Source: Bacillus sp. IITD106 (GTDB taxonomy: Bacteria > Bacillota > Bacilli > Bacillales > Bacillaceae_C). From it: a stretch of DNA of 56,521 nucleotides. Positions 36,379-45,310 of this stretch are shown one piece after another. The stretch spans positions 1 to 56,521 of the forward strand of contig NZ_JAIAZY010000030.1 in NCBI RefSeq assembly GCF_019459225.1. The letters are read 5' to 3'. Numbering within the stretch: position 1 is the stretch's first letter; each line of letters starts with the position of its first letter. A model generated the notes under the pieces. The model had not been told where the DNA came from. It saw only the letters and a list, made by a program, of their open reading frames with translations, and did no database searches. Made by a program: the position numbers and the translations under genes.

Positions 36379-37800
36379 ATGATGATAAACAATACGAAAC
36401 TAAAAGAATATATAAAGGAATTGATAGAATTTACAAGTATTCCAAACAATGTTTATGATCCATACCAAATCACAAATAATGCAAATTTCTTAAAGTCTTT
36501 TATGGAAGGAAAAGGAGTGAAGACAGAACTGCTAGAAACACCTACAAATCGTCCATTAGTATTCGGAGAATTAAATACCCCAGGTGCGGAGCAAACCATT
36601 TTAATATATAGCCATTTTGATGGGGTTCCTGTTGAAGAAGATGAATGGTACTCTCCTCCTTACAGGCCAGTTCTAAGAAAAAGCTTAGATGGTGATTCAG
36701 TGAATCTGGATGAAATTCCGAGCCATGAATTACAGGATTATAGAATTATAGGCAGATCCATTGCAGATTCAAAAAATCAAATTATTGCATCGTTAGCTGC
36801 CATAGACATTCTCTGTCAAGAAAGCATTTTTCCTAAGGTTAATATTAAATTCCTTTTTGATAGTGAGGAAGAGGTGGAATCCCCAAGCCTTAAAGAACTT
36901 CTATCTTTACACAAAGATAAAATGAAGGCGGATTTGGTTATTTCAGCTTCAGGAGAAACTCATCAAAGCGGTTTGCCAACAATAGAGTTAGGGTTTCGAG
37001 GAATCTTACAATTTAATATAAATGTGTATACAGGAGCGGTAGACTTACACAGTGGCCACTTTGGAAACTTCCTTCCTAATGCAGCTTTCCAACTCTCCAG
37101 CCTTATCTCCTCTATGAAGGATAAAACGGGAAGGGTATCCATTAGTGGATTTTATGACTATGTGATCCCAATGACTGAAATAGAAAAGAAAATAATAAGT
37201 AAAATACCAAAGGTCGAAAAAGACATAAGTGGTAAGTTCGGTATTCAAAAACCTGAAATGTATGGGTTATCCCTTCAGGAATTAATTAATCTACCAACCT
37301 TAAATGTTAGAGGTATATCCGGAGGTTATGTAGGGGAAAACGGCAGAAATATTATACCATCCCTTTCCACAGCTGAATTCGATGTCAGGCTTGTGAAGGG
37401 AATGGACCCTGATAAAACCCTTGATTTAATTAAAGCTCATATTTTTGATCAAGGCTGGACTCTAATGGAAGAAAACCCCACTTTAGAAGATTTGCAAGAT
37501 TTCGGTAAGATTGCAGTGGTTGAACAAAAAGCGAGATTTCCTGCAACCAAAACGAGTTACGATTCAAAGGAAGCACAATATGTAATAAACGCAGTTAGAA
37601 AAGTTTTTGGAAATGAAATTGTCATCATGCCAACGGAAGGAGGAAGCCTGCCGCTGTATATTTTTGAAAATTTTAATATACCTGTGATTGGCTTGCCTAC
37701 TTCTAATTTTGATTGTAATCAGCATACTCATAATGAAAACTTGCGGGTAGACTTTTTTAAAAGAGCGGTTGAAACCTTTCTTTCCTTGTATACAAGTTAA
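36379..37800 (+). CDS. M20-family metallopeptidase (dipeptidase-like)
   Basis: This 473-residue cytoplasmic di-zinc hydrolase has the M20 motifs in order: SHFDGVPV (first metal His), RSIADSKNQ (bridging Asp in a variant of the usual A-D-x-K-G), and DSEEEVESP (catalytic and metal Glu). HSGHFGN marks the dimerisation domain and CNQHTHNENL the last metal His. Such enzymes cleave dipeptides, N-acyl amino acids or related amides. GGGAAGGAG lies before the ATG. It starts a rightward run with a GNAT gene 47 bases downstream. The substrate is unknown. Confidence 0.82.
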   Translation: MMINNTKLKEYIKELIEFTSIPNNVYDPYQITNNANFLKSFMEGKGVKTELLETPTNRPLVFGELNTPGAEQTILIYSHFDGVPVEEDEWYSPPYRPVLRKSLDGDSVNLDEIPSHELQDYRIIGRSIADSKNQIIASLAAIDILCQESIFPKVNIKFLFDSEEEVESPSLKELLSLHKDKMKADLVISASGETHQSGLPTIELGFRGILQFNINVYTGAVDLHSGHFGNFLPNAAFQLSSLISSMKDKTGRVSISGFYDYVIPMTEIEKKIISKIPKVEKDISGKFGIQKPEMYGLSLQELINLPTLNVRGISGGYVGENGRNIIPSLSTAEFDVRLVKGMDPDKTLDLIKAHIFDQGWTLMEENPTLEDLQDFGKIAVVEQKARFPATKTSYDSKEAQYVINAVRKVFGNEIVIMPTEGGSLPLYIFENFNIPVIGLPTSNFDCNQHTHNENLRVDFFKRAVETFLSLYTS

Positions 37801-37847
37801 TGATGTTGTTAGTAGGAATTAAATTTTGAAAGTTAGGATGCCCCTTA

Positions 37848-38738
37848 ATGAACGCTAAAATCATAAATAATAAAATTAAAAAAGAATTAATTAAGTACCA
37901 CAGATGTATAGAAGTAGATATTGATTTAGTTTTTTCCGCATTCACAATAGGATTTTCGGATTATATTATTAAAATAGAAATGCCAAAGGAAACATTTATA
38001 AAGACCTTTTTTGGACCTGAAGGAAATAGCCTGGACCACTCATTTATGGCTACTTATGAAGGTGAACCAATCGGTGTCATCCTCGGCGGTATAAAACTCT
38101 ACGAAGGCATTAAAACTATGAGGTGTGGTGCCTTGGCTATTGCCCCTGATTTTAGAGGAGAAGGAGTAAGTAAACGGCTTTTTGAATTGCATAAAGAAGA
38201 AGCAATCAAACATGATTGCAGACAGCTGTTTTTAGAGGTAATCGCCGGCAATGATCGAGCTATAAATTTTTATAAAAGACTTGGTTATGAAAAGATATAT
38301 AATCTTTCTGTTTTTTCCTTGTCTGATCCATCCCTATTAACAGAGGCGAAAATACTGGAAAATGTCCACTTCAAAAAAATGAGTTTCAGTGATTATGAGA
38401 AAACAGTAGTAGAATGGGACTATCATATTAATTGGCAAAATGATGTGGAGTATATTCGATTAGCCGAAAACTATTATTTCTATGGTGCTTTTGTTAAAAA
38501 TGAAATTGTTGGTTGTTTATGTGTTAGCGGTTCTGGAAGAATTAGTTTTTTAATGGTGGGTAAAGAGCACAGAGGATATGGTATTGGCATAGCTTTATTA
38601 AATCATGCCAAAGTGGATTTGGATTTAAAGAATATGACGACAACTTTTCCGAATAACAATAAGCTAGAGGGTTTTCTTAAGCGCACAGGCTTTAAAAGAA
38701 ATAACCTTGCACAATATGAAATGTACTATATTTTATAG
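37848..38738 (+). CDS. Double GNAT-domain acetyltransferase
   Basis: The 296-residue protein contains two GNAT folds. The first (about 20-165) has the acetyl-CoA loop DFRGEGVSKRL and the typical NDRAINFYKRLGYEK. The second (about 180-295) has a shorter HRGYGIGIAL loop and a degenerate end. Tandem GNATs often acetylate antibiotics, amines or amino acids; here the target is unknown. The gene follows the M20 peptidase closely and is probably co-transcribed with it. Confidence 0.78.
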   Translation: MNAKIINNKIKKELIKYHRCIEVDIDLVFSAFTIGFSDYIIKIEMPKETFIKTFFGPEGNSLDHSFMATYEGEPIGVILGGIKLYEGIKTMRCGALAIAPDFRGEGVSKRLFELHKEEAIKHDCRQLFLEVIAGNDRAINFYKRLGYEKIYNLSVFSLSDPSLLTEAKILENVHFKKMSFSDYEKTVVEWDYHINWQNDVEYIRLAENYYFYGAFVKNEIVGCLCVSGSGRISFLMVGKEHRGYGIGIALLNHAKVDLDLKNMTTTFPNNNKLEGFLKRTGFKRNNLAQYEMYYIL

Positions 38739-38980
38739 TTGAATTTTTAGGTATTCTAAAAAACACCTAAGCTACACGCCAAATTTAGTTAAACGTTAAT
38801 AATGGTCTGCAAAAGAAGAATTCACGTCATTTCTTTATTTTGCTGATTAAAAATTCTGACCCTAATGTATTTACTATATCTTTATATAAACTTGCTGATT
38901 GATTTTTTTAATAGATCTATCGTAACTTACCAATCTTTTTAATACTAACCTATAAGAAGAATAATAAGGATGTGAAAAAA

Positions 38981-39520
38981 ATGGCCAATAAAAAATCCGC
39001 ATTGTTGGTAATAGATTTGCAGATGGGTCCGTTATGGGGCACCTATAAAAAGGAAGAGGTTTTGTGTACAATAAAAAATTTAATACAAAAAGCAAAAATA
39101 GAAGAAGTACCGGTTATTTATACTCAACACGAAGAATTACCTGGAGGCATATTAACTCGAAATTCTCCATATTGGCAATTTGTGGACGGTGTTTCTCTCG
39201 GATCGCAAGATATAGTGATTAATAAATTGGCAACGGATGCATTTAATCATACAAAACTTCAAGAAATACTAGGGGAGTTAGAGGTAACTCATCTAGTTGT
39301 AATGGGTGCAAGAACGGAATATTGTGTAGATACGACATGTAGAGCGGCCATATCATTAGGCTATGATGTTACATTAGTAAAGAATGGGCATACAACCGTT
39401 GATGGAATAATTCCAGCAGAGAAGATAATAGATCATCATAACTATCATTTAAGCACCATTGGTACCCCTGACCGTAAGATAAAAGTGGTTAAAGAAAGAG
39501 ATATTGAATTTTTAATATAG
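38981..39520 (+). CDS. Isochorismatase-family cysteine hydrolase
   Basis: The 179-residue enzyme has the catalytic triad of the family: Asp12 in LLVIDLQMG, Lys82 in VINKLATDAF and Cys115 in GARTEYCVDTTCRAA. The family includes nicotinamidases, N-carbamoyl hydrolases and streptothricin hydrolase; nothing here fixes the substrate. The ATG at 38981 is ten bases after AAGGA; a GTG at 38972 in the same frame lies too close to that site. It lies 240 bases after the GNAT gene. Confidence 0.8.
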   Translation: MANKKSALLVIDLQMGPLWGTYKKEEVLCTIKNLIQKAKIEEVPVIYTQHEELPGGILTRNSPYWQFVDGVSLGSQDIVINKLATDAFNHTKLQEILGELEVTHLVVMGARTEYCVDTTCRAAISLGYDVTLVKNGHTTVDGIIPAEKIIDHHNYHLSTIGTPDRKIKVVKERDIEFLI

Positions 39521-39925
39521 CCAACCAAGTATAATATCCCGATTTATAGAGTAACTAGCAATCAAATATTATTAATACGATTCACAGGTTCCACCAGGGC
39601 TTCATTTGCTGCACACTCCTTTGGGAATTGCCTAATCTGGATATTGTTAATTTGCGGTATTCTTAAAAAAACATCCAACCAACACATTCAACTAGTTAAA
39701 TAGGAATAAAAAAATGGCGTATATTTATCCATACGTCATTTTTCTATTTCACTTAACAGGGGATGCTATCTCTCATTTCTTCAGGTAATTTCTCCACTGC
39801 ACACAAATATACTCCATTAACAAGGAACAAAAAAAACATATTCATATGATGAATTGATGGATATTTTAATAATGAAAATTTGTTTATAAAAACGTATAAT
39901 AAATTTGTAATATTAGGAAAAACAA
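39521..39925. other. Intergenic stretch with one hairpin
   Basis: No gene is supported. AATGGCGTAT pairs imperfectly with ATACGTCATT (about 39712-39740), with A-run before and T-run after, a probable bidirectional terminator for the isochorismatase-like gene. The last 100 bases are AT-rich and presumably hold the promoter of the AraC-type gene. Confidence 0.5.
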
Positions 39926-40771
39926 GTGGGGGAATGCGTTCTGAGATATGTGAATTTAAAATTACCTAACACAAAGCTCATGTTGTCCCGTTTTGATTCA
40001 TTTTCATCGGACCCGGTGGAACATGATCATGGGGATGATTATCAAATTACAATCCCATTAGAGGGAAGTACTTTTTTGGATCAGAATAAAGTAGTAAATA
40101 AAGTGGAGTCAAGTAAGCAGTTTTTAACATTTCCCGGAGAAAAACATTTTCATTTCACAGAAGAAAATATGAGTCGGATATTGTTAGTAAATATAAATAA
40201 GCATTTTCTTGGTCACGTTGTTTCAACAAAATTGAATAACCATGTAAATGAAATAGAATTCTTTAACCAAATTGATTATTCCTCCCAGAAATTAATTAAA
40301 ACGGCGGATGAATTGATTAAACTTAACCTTTTTGATAATGATCATCAAATTCAAACAGAAGAATTGGAATGGGAACTAGCGGAAATATTTTTATCCATTC
40401 AAAAAGGTTCACACTCGGAGCTCTGGGAAAAGGAGTACATGGTAAATTGCAATCCAATAATAAAAAATGTCATTCATTATATGGAGGAAAATTACCATAA
40501 TGATTTGTCATTGGATATTTTGGCAGACCATTGTAATTTGAGTAAGTTTTATTTAATCAAAATCTTTAAGGAAGTTCTAGGATGTACACCAAGCCAGTAC
40601 CTATTAGGAATTAGATTGGAGCATGCAAAACGGTTACTACTAGATACGGATTGGGATATTACAAGAATATGCTTTGATGTTGGATTTGGAAGTCTAAACA
40701 CCTTTGAAAGAGTTTTTAAAAGAAGATGGGGGGTTACCATTTCGGAATTCAGGAAGAAAAACAAAGTTTGA
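39926..40771 (+). CDS. AraC-family transcriptional regulator
   Basis: This roughly 281-residue protein has an N-terminal cupin-like effector domain (HDHGDDYQITIPLEGS, FPGEKHFHF). A C-terminal double helix-turn-helix (about 178-278) shows LSLDILADHCNLSKFYLIKIFKEVLGCTPSQYL and DITRICFDVGFGSLNTFERVFKRRWGVTISEFRK, the AraC signature. The start is uncertain: the GTG at 39926 has no upstream ribosome site, and GGGGGA just after it could instead serve a start near 39941-39950. A terminator follows. It may control the preceding peptidase/acetyltransferase/hydrolase genes, an inference from position. Confidence 0.8.
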   Translation: MGECVLRYVNLKLPNTKLMLSRFDSFSSDPVEHDHGDDYQITIPLEGSTFLDQNKVVNKVESSKQFLTFPGEKHFHFTEENMSRILLVNINKHFLGHVVSTKLNNHVNEIEFFNQIDYSSQKLIKTADELIKLNLFDNDHQIQTEELEWELAEIFLSIQKGSHSELWEKEYMVNCNPIIKNVIHYMEENYHNDLSLDILADHCNLSKFYLIKIFKEVLGCTPSQYLLGIRLEHAKRLLLDTDWDITRICFDVGFGSLNTFERVFKRRWGVTISEFRKKNKV

Positions 40772-40782
40772 TAGAGATATTT

Positions 40783-40812
40783 AAAAGCGTGATAAAGATC
40801 CACGCTTTTTTT
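40783..40812 (+). terminator. Terminator of the AraC-type gene
   Basis: AAAAGCGTG and CACGCTTTT form a nine-pair stem with a nine-base loop, ending in a run of T. Confidence 0.9.
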
Positions 40813-41179
40813 GCATTTTTAAAACTGCATAAAAATACTACATTTAATAGAGCAACTACTGATCTAAGCAATTTCTTAAGTTTTTTGATTAACATACAAA
40901 TCCTCTTTGAAAAATTCATATTAAAAAAGCTAGGATAACTCCTGATTCGACTACATTAGAGGAGTACTTGTAAGACTAAAATACATAAAAGTTAATCCCG
41001 GTACTATCGAACAAAAGGGAGGTTTTGGCAAAGAGTTGCGTGGTGTGAGACAGCTAGAATCGCTCCATTGCCATTTGCAAAATTAGTAAGGGATGATACT
41101 ATTAGTCATGTTTAATATATAACATCCCTTATTTTTATGATTATTTCAGATGTAGCTCTTGATGATAAAAGGTATGCTG
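40813..41179. other. Intergenic stretch
   Basis: No gene was recognised. The inverted repeat TAAGGGATG/CATCCCTTA (41087-41095 and 41123-41131) encloses 27 bases and is followed by five T. It could act as a weak rightward terminator. A short frame after GGGAGG near 41020 ends after seven codons. Confidence 0.3.
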
Positions 41180-42580
41180 TTATTTTCTTTTTCTTATTCG
41201 CCAAAAGATGATTACGAGCAGAATTCCTACAATGACAAGGTATACCCAAGTTTTAGAGGGACTTCCAACCTTTTCCTTTGCCGGCTCCTTTAACGGCTCT
41301 TTAATAGGTTCTAGTGTAGGGAAGCCAAGACCATCACGTACTGTTAGCATTAATGTTTGTTTTTCATCATCTTCGCTTAATTCCCAAATCATTGCCCCTG
41401 CTAATGCATTTTCGGTAATAAAATGTACTTTTTCCTTTATTGATTCTGGATCATCATAGGAAATGAACTCCCTTTTTTCCTCGCTATACAAGTAAGGCAC
41501 CTTAGCGAAATTGTTCCAATAACGTTTGAAACCATATTGGTTGATGATATTAGTTTCTAAAAAATGATAATCATAGGTGCCAGGCTCAAGATTGCCGCCC
41601 CCATTACCAGAGCAGGGCTGGTAGCCGCCATTTTCGCTTAAATTTCCTTCAGTTTCTGGATTGCAATTTCCCCAAGATCGCCCGTAAAAAGGGATACCTA
41701 AAACAAGCTTGCTTGTAGGGACTCCATTTTCTAAATGTCCATTAACAGCGGCTGCAACATTATGAGGGTGAACATCATTTTCCTGTGCTTTCGGATCCTC
41801 AAAAAGTGGAGCGTTATGGCCGGTAATTAAAGACCAGCTGCCATTAAAGTCGTACGTCATAATATTGATATAGTCGACAATCTCGGCAACTTTGTCTAAT
41901 TCCGTGTTTTCTAAATAGGAAAATCCTGCACTTGATGCAATCGTAAGCAAATATTTCTTTCCGTCTTTTTGTTCAGCTTTATCAAGAGCATTTCGGATAT
42001 CTTGCAATAAAAGAGTAAAAATTTTCTTATCTGAAGGATCATGATGATTATTGGGCATACCGCCACTAACAGGGTATTCCCAATCAAGGTCAATTCCGTC
42101 CATATCAAAAGTTTGAATATAGGCAACCGCCGATTCCGCAAATTGTTTCCGGGTTTCCTCCGTTCTGGCGACAAGCGACAAATTCATAGACCATGACCAG
42201 CCGCCTATAGAAATCAAAGTTTTCAATTGTGGGTTCACATGCTTAAAGGTTTTCAAATTTTCCAAGTTTGGAAGGTCGGTAGCGGGTGCTCCTAAGACAA
42301 CAGTTCCATTTGGAATATCATGTTGTTCATTGCCATTTAAATCCGTGCAAGGCTGTAATCCGCCATTGCCCGCTTCCGGATTTCCATGTTTTCCTTCCCA
42401 ACATACATCCGCAAACGCATAGTTGATGTGCGTAACGGACTGAGGATTGAAATTTTTAAGTGGAGACCAGCCTGCATAATAGCCAATAATGACATAGTTT
42501 TGTTCATTTGCTTTTACAAGTGAAGGGAGGATAAAAGTGAGAACAAGTATGATACTTATGAAAGCAGTTTTACGGAACAT
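41180..42580 (-). CDS. Membrane-anchored GH18 chitinase
   Basis: The 466-residue precursor has a signal peptide (about 1-24, ending VKA). A GH18 catalytic domain (about 29-415) carries the full motif DGIDLDWEYP (catalytic Glu168), SIGGWSWS and MTYDFNGSW. A Pro/Glu/Lys-rich stalk (about 418-440) leads to a C-terminal membrane helix (about 443-460) and a basic end. The tail resembles a sortase substrate but has no LPxTG motif, so it is probably simply embedded in the membrane. It should hydrolyse chitin or related GlcNAc polymers at the cell surface. AGGAGGAGGAG precedes the ATG; it is monocistronic. Confidence 0.85.
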   Translation of the reverse strand: MFRKTAFISIILVLTFILPSLVKANEQNYVIIGYYAGWSPLKNFNPQSVTHINYAFADVCWEGKHGNPEAGNGGLQPCTDLNGNEQHDIPNGTVVLGAPATDLPNLENLKTFKHVNPQLKTLISIGGWSWSMNLSLVARTEETRKQFAESAVAYIQTFDMDGIDLDWEYPVSGGMPNNHHDPSDKKIFTLLLQDIRNALDKAEQKDGKKYLLTIASSAGFSYLENTELDKVAEIVDYINIMTYDFNGSWSLITGHNAPLFEDPKAQENDVHPHNVAAAVNGHLENGVPTSKLVLGIPFYGRSWGNCNPETEGNLSENGGYQPCSGNGGGNLEPGTYDYHFLETNIINQYGFKRYWNNFAKVPYLYSEEKREFISYDDPESIKEKVHFITENALAGAMIWELSEDDEKQTLMLTVRDGLGFPTLEPIKEPLKEPAKEKVGSPSKTWVYLVIVGILLVIIFWRIRKRK

Positions 42581-42769
42581 TCGTTGACTCCTCCTCCTGT
42601 TGTCAGTATAAGTGCCTCTATTTTACCCCGAAGCAGCAATAGAATTCTATAGAACAGTAACTAAAAGGCTTATAGAGGGATGAAATTTTCAAAATATTCT
42701 ATTGCTAATTATCAGAAAATAACATAAAATAAAGGTAAACTTACACTTGTAATCCACGGAGGTGAAAAA

Positions 42770-43147
42770 GTGAAGGAAGAAGCTCCTAACATTACGGAAG
42801 CGGAATGGATTGTTATGCAAGTACTATGGAAATCCGAGTCTTTAACGATCAGTGAAATGATTCATGAGCTGACACAAAGCACGGACTGGAAACCGAAGAC
42901 AATCCAAACGCTAGTCACTCGTTTAGTCAATAAAAATATAGTTGGTTATAAGCAAGAAGGAAGGAAACGTCGATACTATGCGCTCGTTTCAGAGGAAGAA
43001 AGTATTCAAAACGAATCGGAATCTTTTTTGCAAAGAATTTTCGGCGGAGCGCTTCAACCTATGCTTGTTCATTTAGTTAAGACGAATAAACTGTCCCAGG
43101 ATGATGTCGAGGAACTAAAGCGCTTACTTGATGAAAGGAGGGATTGA
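42770..43147 (+). CDS. BlaI/MecI-family repressor
   Basis: This 125-residue winged-helix protein has ITEAEWIVMQVLWKSESLTISEMI, KTIQTLVTRLVNKN and YKQEGRKRRYYALVSEEE, all typical of BlaI/MecI. In this family a protease-sensor (BlaR1) inactivates the repressor. The next gene encodes such an M56 protein. The GTG start follows GGAGGTG. There is no beta-lactamase gene in the window, so the regulated function here is something else, perhaps the downstream lipoprotein. Confidence 0.85.
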   Translation: MKEEAPNITEAEWIVMQVLWKSESLTISEMIHELTQSTDWKPKTIQTLVTRLVNKNIVGYKQEGRKRRYYALVSEEESIQNESESFLQRIFGGALQPMLVHLVKTNKLSQDDVEELKRLLDERRD

Positions 43148-43148
43148 G

Positions 43149-44249
43149 ATGGAATTATTTCTTACCATACTCGTTCATTGTTTTAAGTGGACACTTGTGA
43201 CTTCCTTATTATCGAGTATAATCGCTGTATTTATTTTAATGATTCGGGCTTTATTCAAGAAAAAACTTCACCCTAGATGGTTTTTCTGGCTTTGGCTAAT
43301 TCTTGTCATACGATTAATGCTCCCTTGGGTACCTGAAAGCTCCTTCAGTTTATTTAACTTGTTTACGCCTAGTAAAACCGATACACATTTTCAATTCAAC
43401 CATTCACTGTATTCTGATCCATCATTCGTATCCGTTCAAACAAATACAGACTTAGATACAAATACAACTTCCGAGAATCCCACTTCAAGTAATCTTCATC
43501 CTATAATTATTATTGCCGCTTTTATATGGCTGGCTGGCATGGCAATTGGAATCATTCAGCTTTATCGCTCTAATCGTCAATTCAGCAAATGTCTACATTC
43601 CGCTATATCAATTTCGGATACTTCCATTCTAGAAATATTTAATAGATGTAAACAGAAATCAAAAATAAAGTCTGATATTCAACTAATGACTAGCCCAACA
43701 CTAGTTTCTCCTGCGTTATGCGGTCTGTGGCGGCCAAAATTAATTCTGCCATCCAAACAGTTGCAGGAGTACAGTGAGAAGGATTTAACCTTTATTTTTT
43801 ATCATGAGCTGGCACATTTTAAACATCGAGATATTGGGTTCAACTGGTTAATGATACTTATGTTGCTGCTTCACTGGTTCAATCCTTTACTTTGGTATTG
43901 TTATTCCCTTATGCGTGAAGACCAGGAGCTTGCGAGCGATGCCTTTGCCCTATCAAAAATTGAGAGTGACGACCCGACAGGCTACGGGCACACAATCTTA
44001 AAAGTGATTCAAAGTAATATGGATCTTCCACAATTTCCGAGAGCCGCAAATTTTATTTCCACCAAATCTCAAATGGTGAGGAGAATGAAGATGATACGTT
44101 CATTCCGTAAAGAAAAGCGTATATGGTTTCTAGTCGGTATTTTCCTTGTGGCGATAGTATCAGCTGTATCGTTATCAAACGCAAAAATACTTTCCAAATC
44201 TGTTACAGTGAGCATCCCTGCTGGATGGGAGGTTTTCCAACAAAGCTGA
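43149..44249 (+). CDS. M56 (BlaR1-like) membrane metalloprotease, apparently frameshifted
   Basis: The open frame encodes 366 residues: N-terminal membrane helices, the HELAH zinc motif (219-223) followed by HRD, a second helix pair, and a last helix near 325-345. It stops after SIPAGWEVFQQ. Removing one A from the ACAAAG run at 44240-44245 joins it smoothly to the frame of the following stretch (VFQQAEMIYVPKEQ), giving one protein of about 496 residues with an external C-terminal sensor domain. The ATG at 43149 follows AAAGGAGGG. It would sense an external signal and trigger removal of the BlaI-like repressor. Confidence 0.75.
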   Translation: MELFLTILVHCFKWTLVTSLLSSIIAVFILMIRALFKKKLHPRWFFWLWLILVIRLMLPWVPESSFSLFNLFTPSKTDTHFQFNHSLYSDPSFVSVQTNTDLDTNTTSENPTSSNLHPIIIIAAFIWLAGMAIGIIQLYRSNRQFSKCLHSAISISDTSILEIFNRCKQKSKIKSDIQLMTSPTLVSPALCGLWRPKLILPSKQLQEYSEKDLTFIFYHELAHFKHRDIGFNWLMILMLLLHWFNPLLWYCYSLMREDQELASDAFALSKIESDDPTGYGHTILKVIQSNMDLPQFPRAANFISTKSQMVRRMKMIRSFRKEKRIWFLVGIFLVAIVSAVSLSNAKILSKSVTVSIPAGWEVFQQS

Positions 44250-44250
44250 A

Positions 44251-44640
44251 ATGATTTATGTCCCGAAAGAACAGAGCGAAGACGGACTCTCCTTAACCGT
44301 TGTGAATTATAAAGAACTAGAGAGAGAGACAGGAGATATGATACTCCAACTAGAACTTTATAATAAGTCTGATAATCTGGAGTCCTGGCTAAAGGGGATG
44401 AAGGACTATTATTCCCAAATTGGGATTGAACTGGAGCAAACAACTGACCCGGAAATAGGACCATTATTAATCGCGCAAGATGAGGACACTATTAATGTGA
44501 CTTCGTATTTGTATGGATCACAACCTCAAGCGATTTCATTGGCTGCTTCAGGGAAATATGCTGATTTAGATGTTATGAAGCAAGAAGGTGTTTATAAGAT
44601 TTTTCAACAAATGGTATCTGAGGTACAGAAAGGCGGCTAA
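44251..44640 (+). pseudogene. Detached C-terminal part of the BlaR1-like protein
   Basis: This frame of 129 codons begins one base after the stop of the BlaR1-like gene. Its ATG lacks a properly spaced ribosome site (GGGAGG is about 20 bases upstream). It continues the sequence of the preceding protein: a SIPAGW-type strand then VPKEQSEDGLSLTVVNYKE, as in extracytoplasmic sensor domains. I read it as the sensor end separated by a one-base frameshift. A real coupled small gene is the alternative. Confidence 0.55.
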
Positions 44641-44642
44641 TT

Positions 44643-45158
44643 ATGAAGAAAGATTTATGGTTAATCATATTCTTTTACGCAGTCCTATTAGCTGGATGTA
44701 CCTATGCATTTTCAACTTTTTTTCCATCCACTGTCAAACCATTAAACGAAACTCAAAATAAAAACGGTATACAATTGACTTTATCTCAAGTTATTTATAG
44801 CCATAATTGGCAAAACCAAAATATTACACTGTATTTTAAATTTGAAAATCAAGAGGATTCTACTGTTGAATTGATGGGATCAACAAATCCAGATACTCCG
44901 GATAACATGCTCCTATTAAAGAATGCGAAAGAGCAGTTTCCATTGGTAGGATATAGTTGGGAAGACACGGTAGCCAAAGATGAAGGTGATAGAGTAATAT
45001 ATTCATTTCCAGCTGGAATGAAAACATCATTTGATTTAAGTTTTTTAGCAGATGACAAGTCATTAAATGGTCTAGAGTGCCATATCCCACTCTTTATAAA
45101 CAATGAAAAAGTAGAATTTATTTTTCCAATTCCATCTCCGTCGCAAATTGAAGATTAG
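44643..45158 (+). CDS. Lipoprotein with Ig-like domain
   Basis: The 171-residue precursor has lipobox LAGC (Cys19). The mature part is beta-rich (IQLTLSQVIYSHNWQNQNITLYFKFEN) and resembles DUF4352/Ig-like domains of Gram-positive lipoproteins. It starts two bases after the previous stop and so belongs to the BlaI/BlaR1-like operon. It may be a co-sensor or the regulated output. Function is unknown. Confidence 0.65.
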   Translation: MKKDLWLIIFFYAVLLAGCTYAFSTFFPSTVKPLNETQNKNGIQLTLSQVIYSHNWQNQNITLYFKFENQEDSTVELMGSTNPDTPDNMLLLKNAKEQFPLVGYSWEDTVAKDEGDRVIYSFPAGMKTSFDLSFLADDKSLNGLECHIPLFINNEKVEFIFPIPSPSQIED

Positions 45159-45191
45159 CAACAGGGAAAGGACTATTCTAAGAAACTAATA

Positions 45192-45241
45192 AAAATCCCC
45201 CTAATATTCGCTTGCTATGAAGCATGGCGAATTTTAGGGGG
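45192..45241. terminator. Bidirectional terminator
   Basis: A 15-base stem (CCCCCTAATATTCGC with its complement, one mismatch) and a 15-base loop lie between the BlaR1-like operon and the convergent azoreductase gene. In the leftward direction it ends in ATTTTT. Confidence 0.75.
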
Positions 45242-45310
45242 CGATATTTATTGTATTTATGCAAAAGAAAGTAACCTTGATTACACCTCTTCCGGCTAAA
45301 AACATTCTAT

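Noticed and set aside
44849-45103. Minus-strand frames opposite the Ig-like lipoprotein gene
   Set aside because: Shadows of a gene with clear lipobox and start; no ribosome sites.
42770-45158. Beta-lactam resistance operon
   Set aside because: BlaI/BlaR1-like genes are present, but no beta-lactamase or PBP2a-like gene follows; the third gene encodes an Ig-like lipoprotein.
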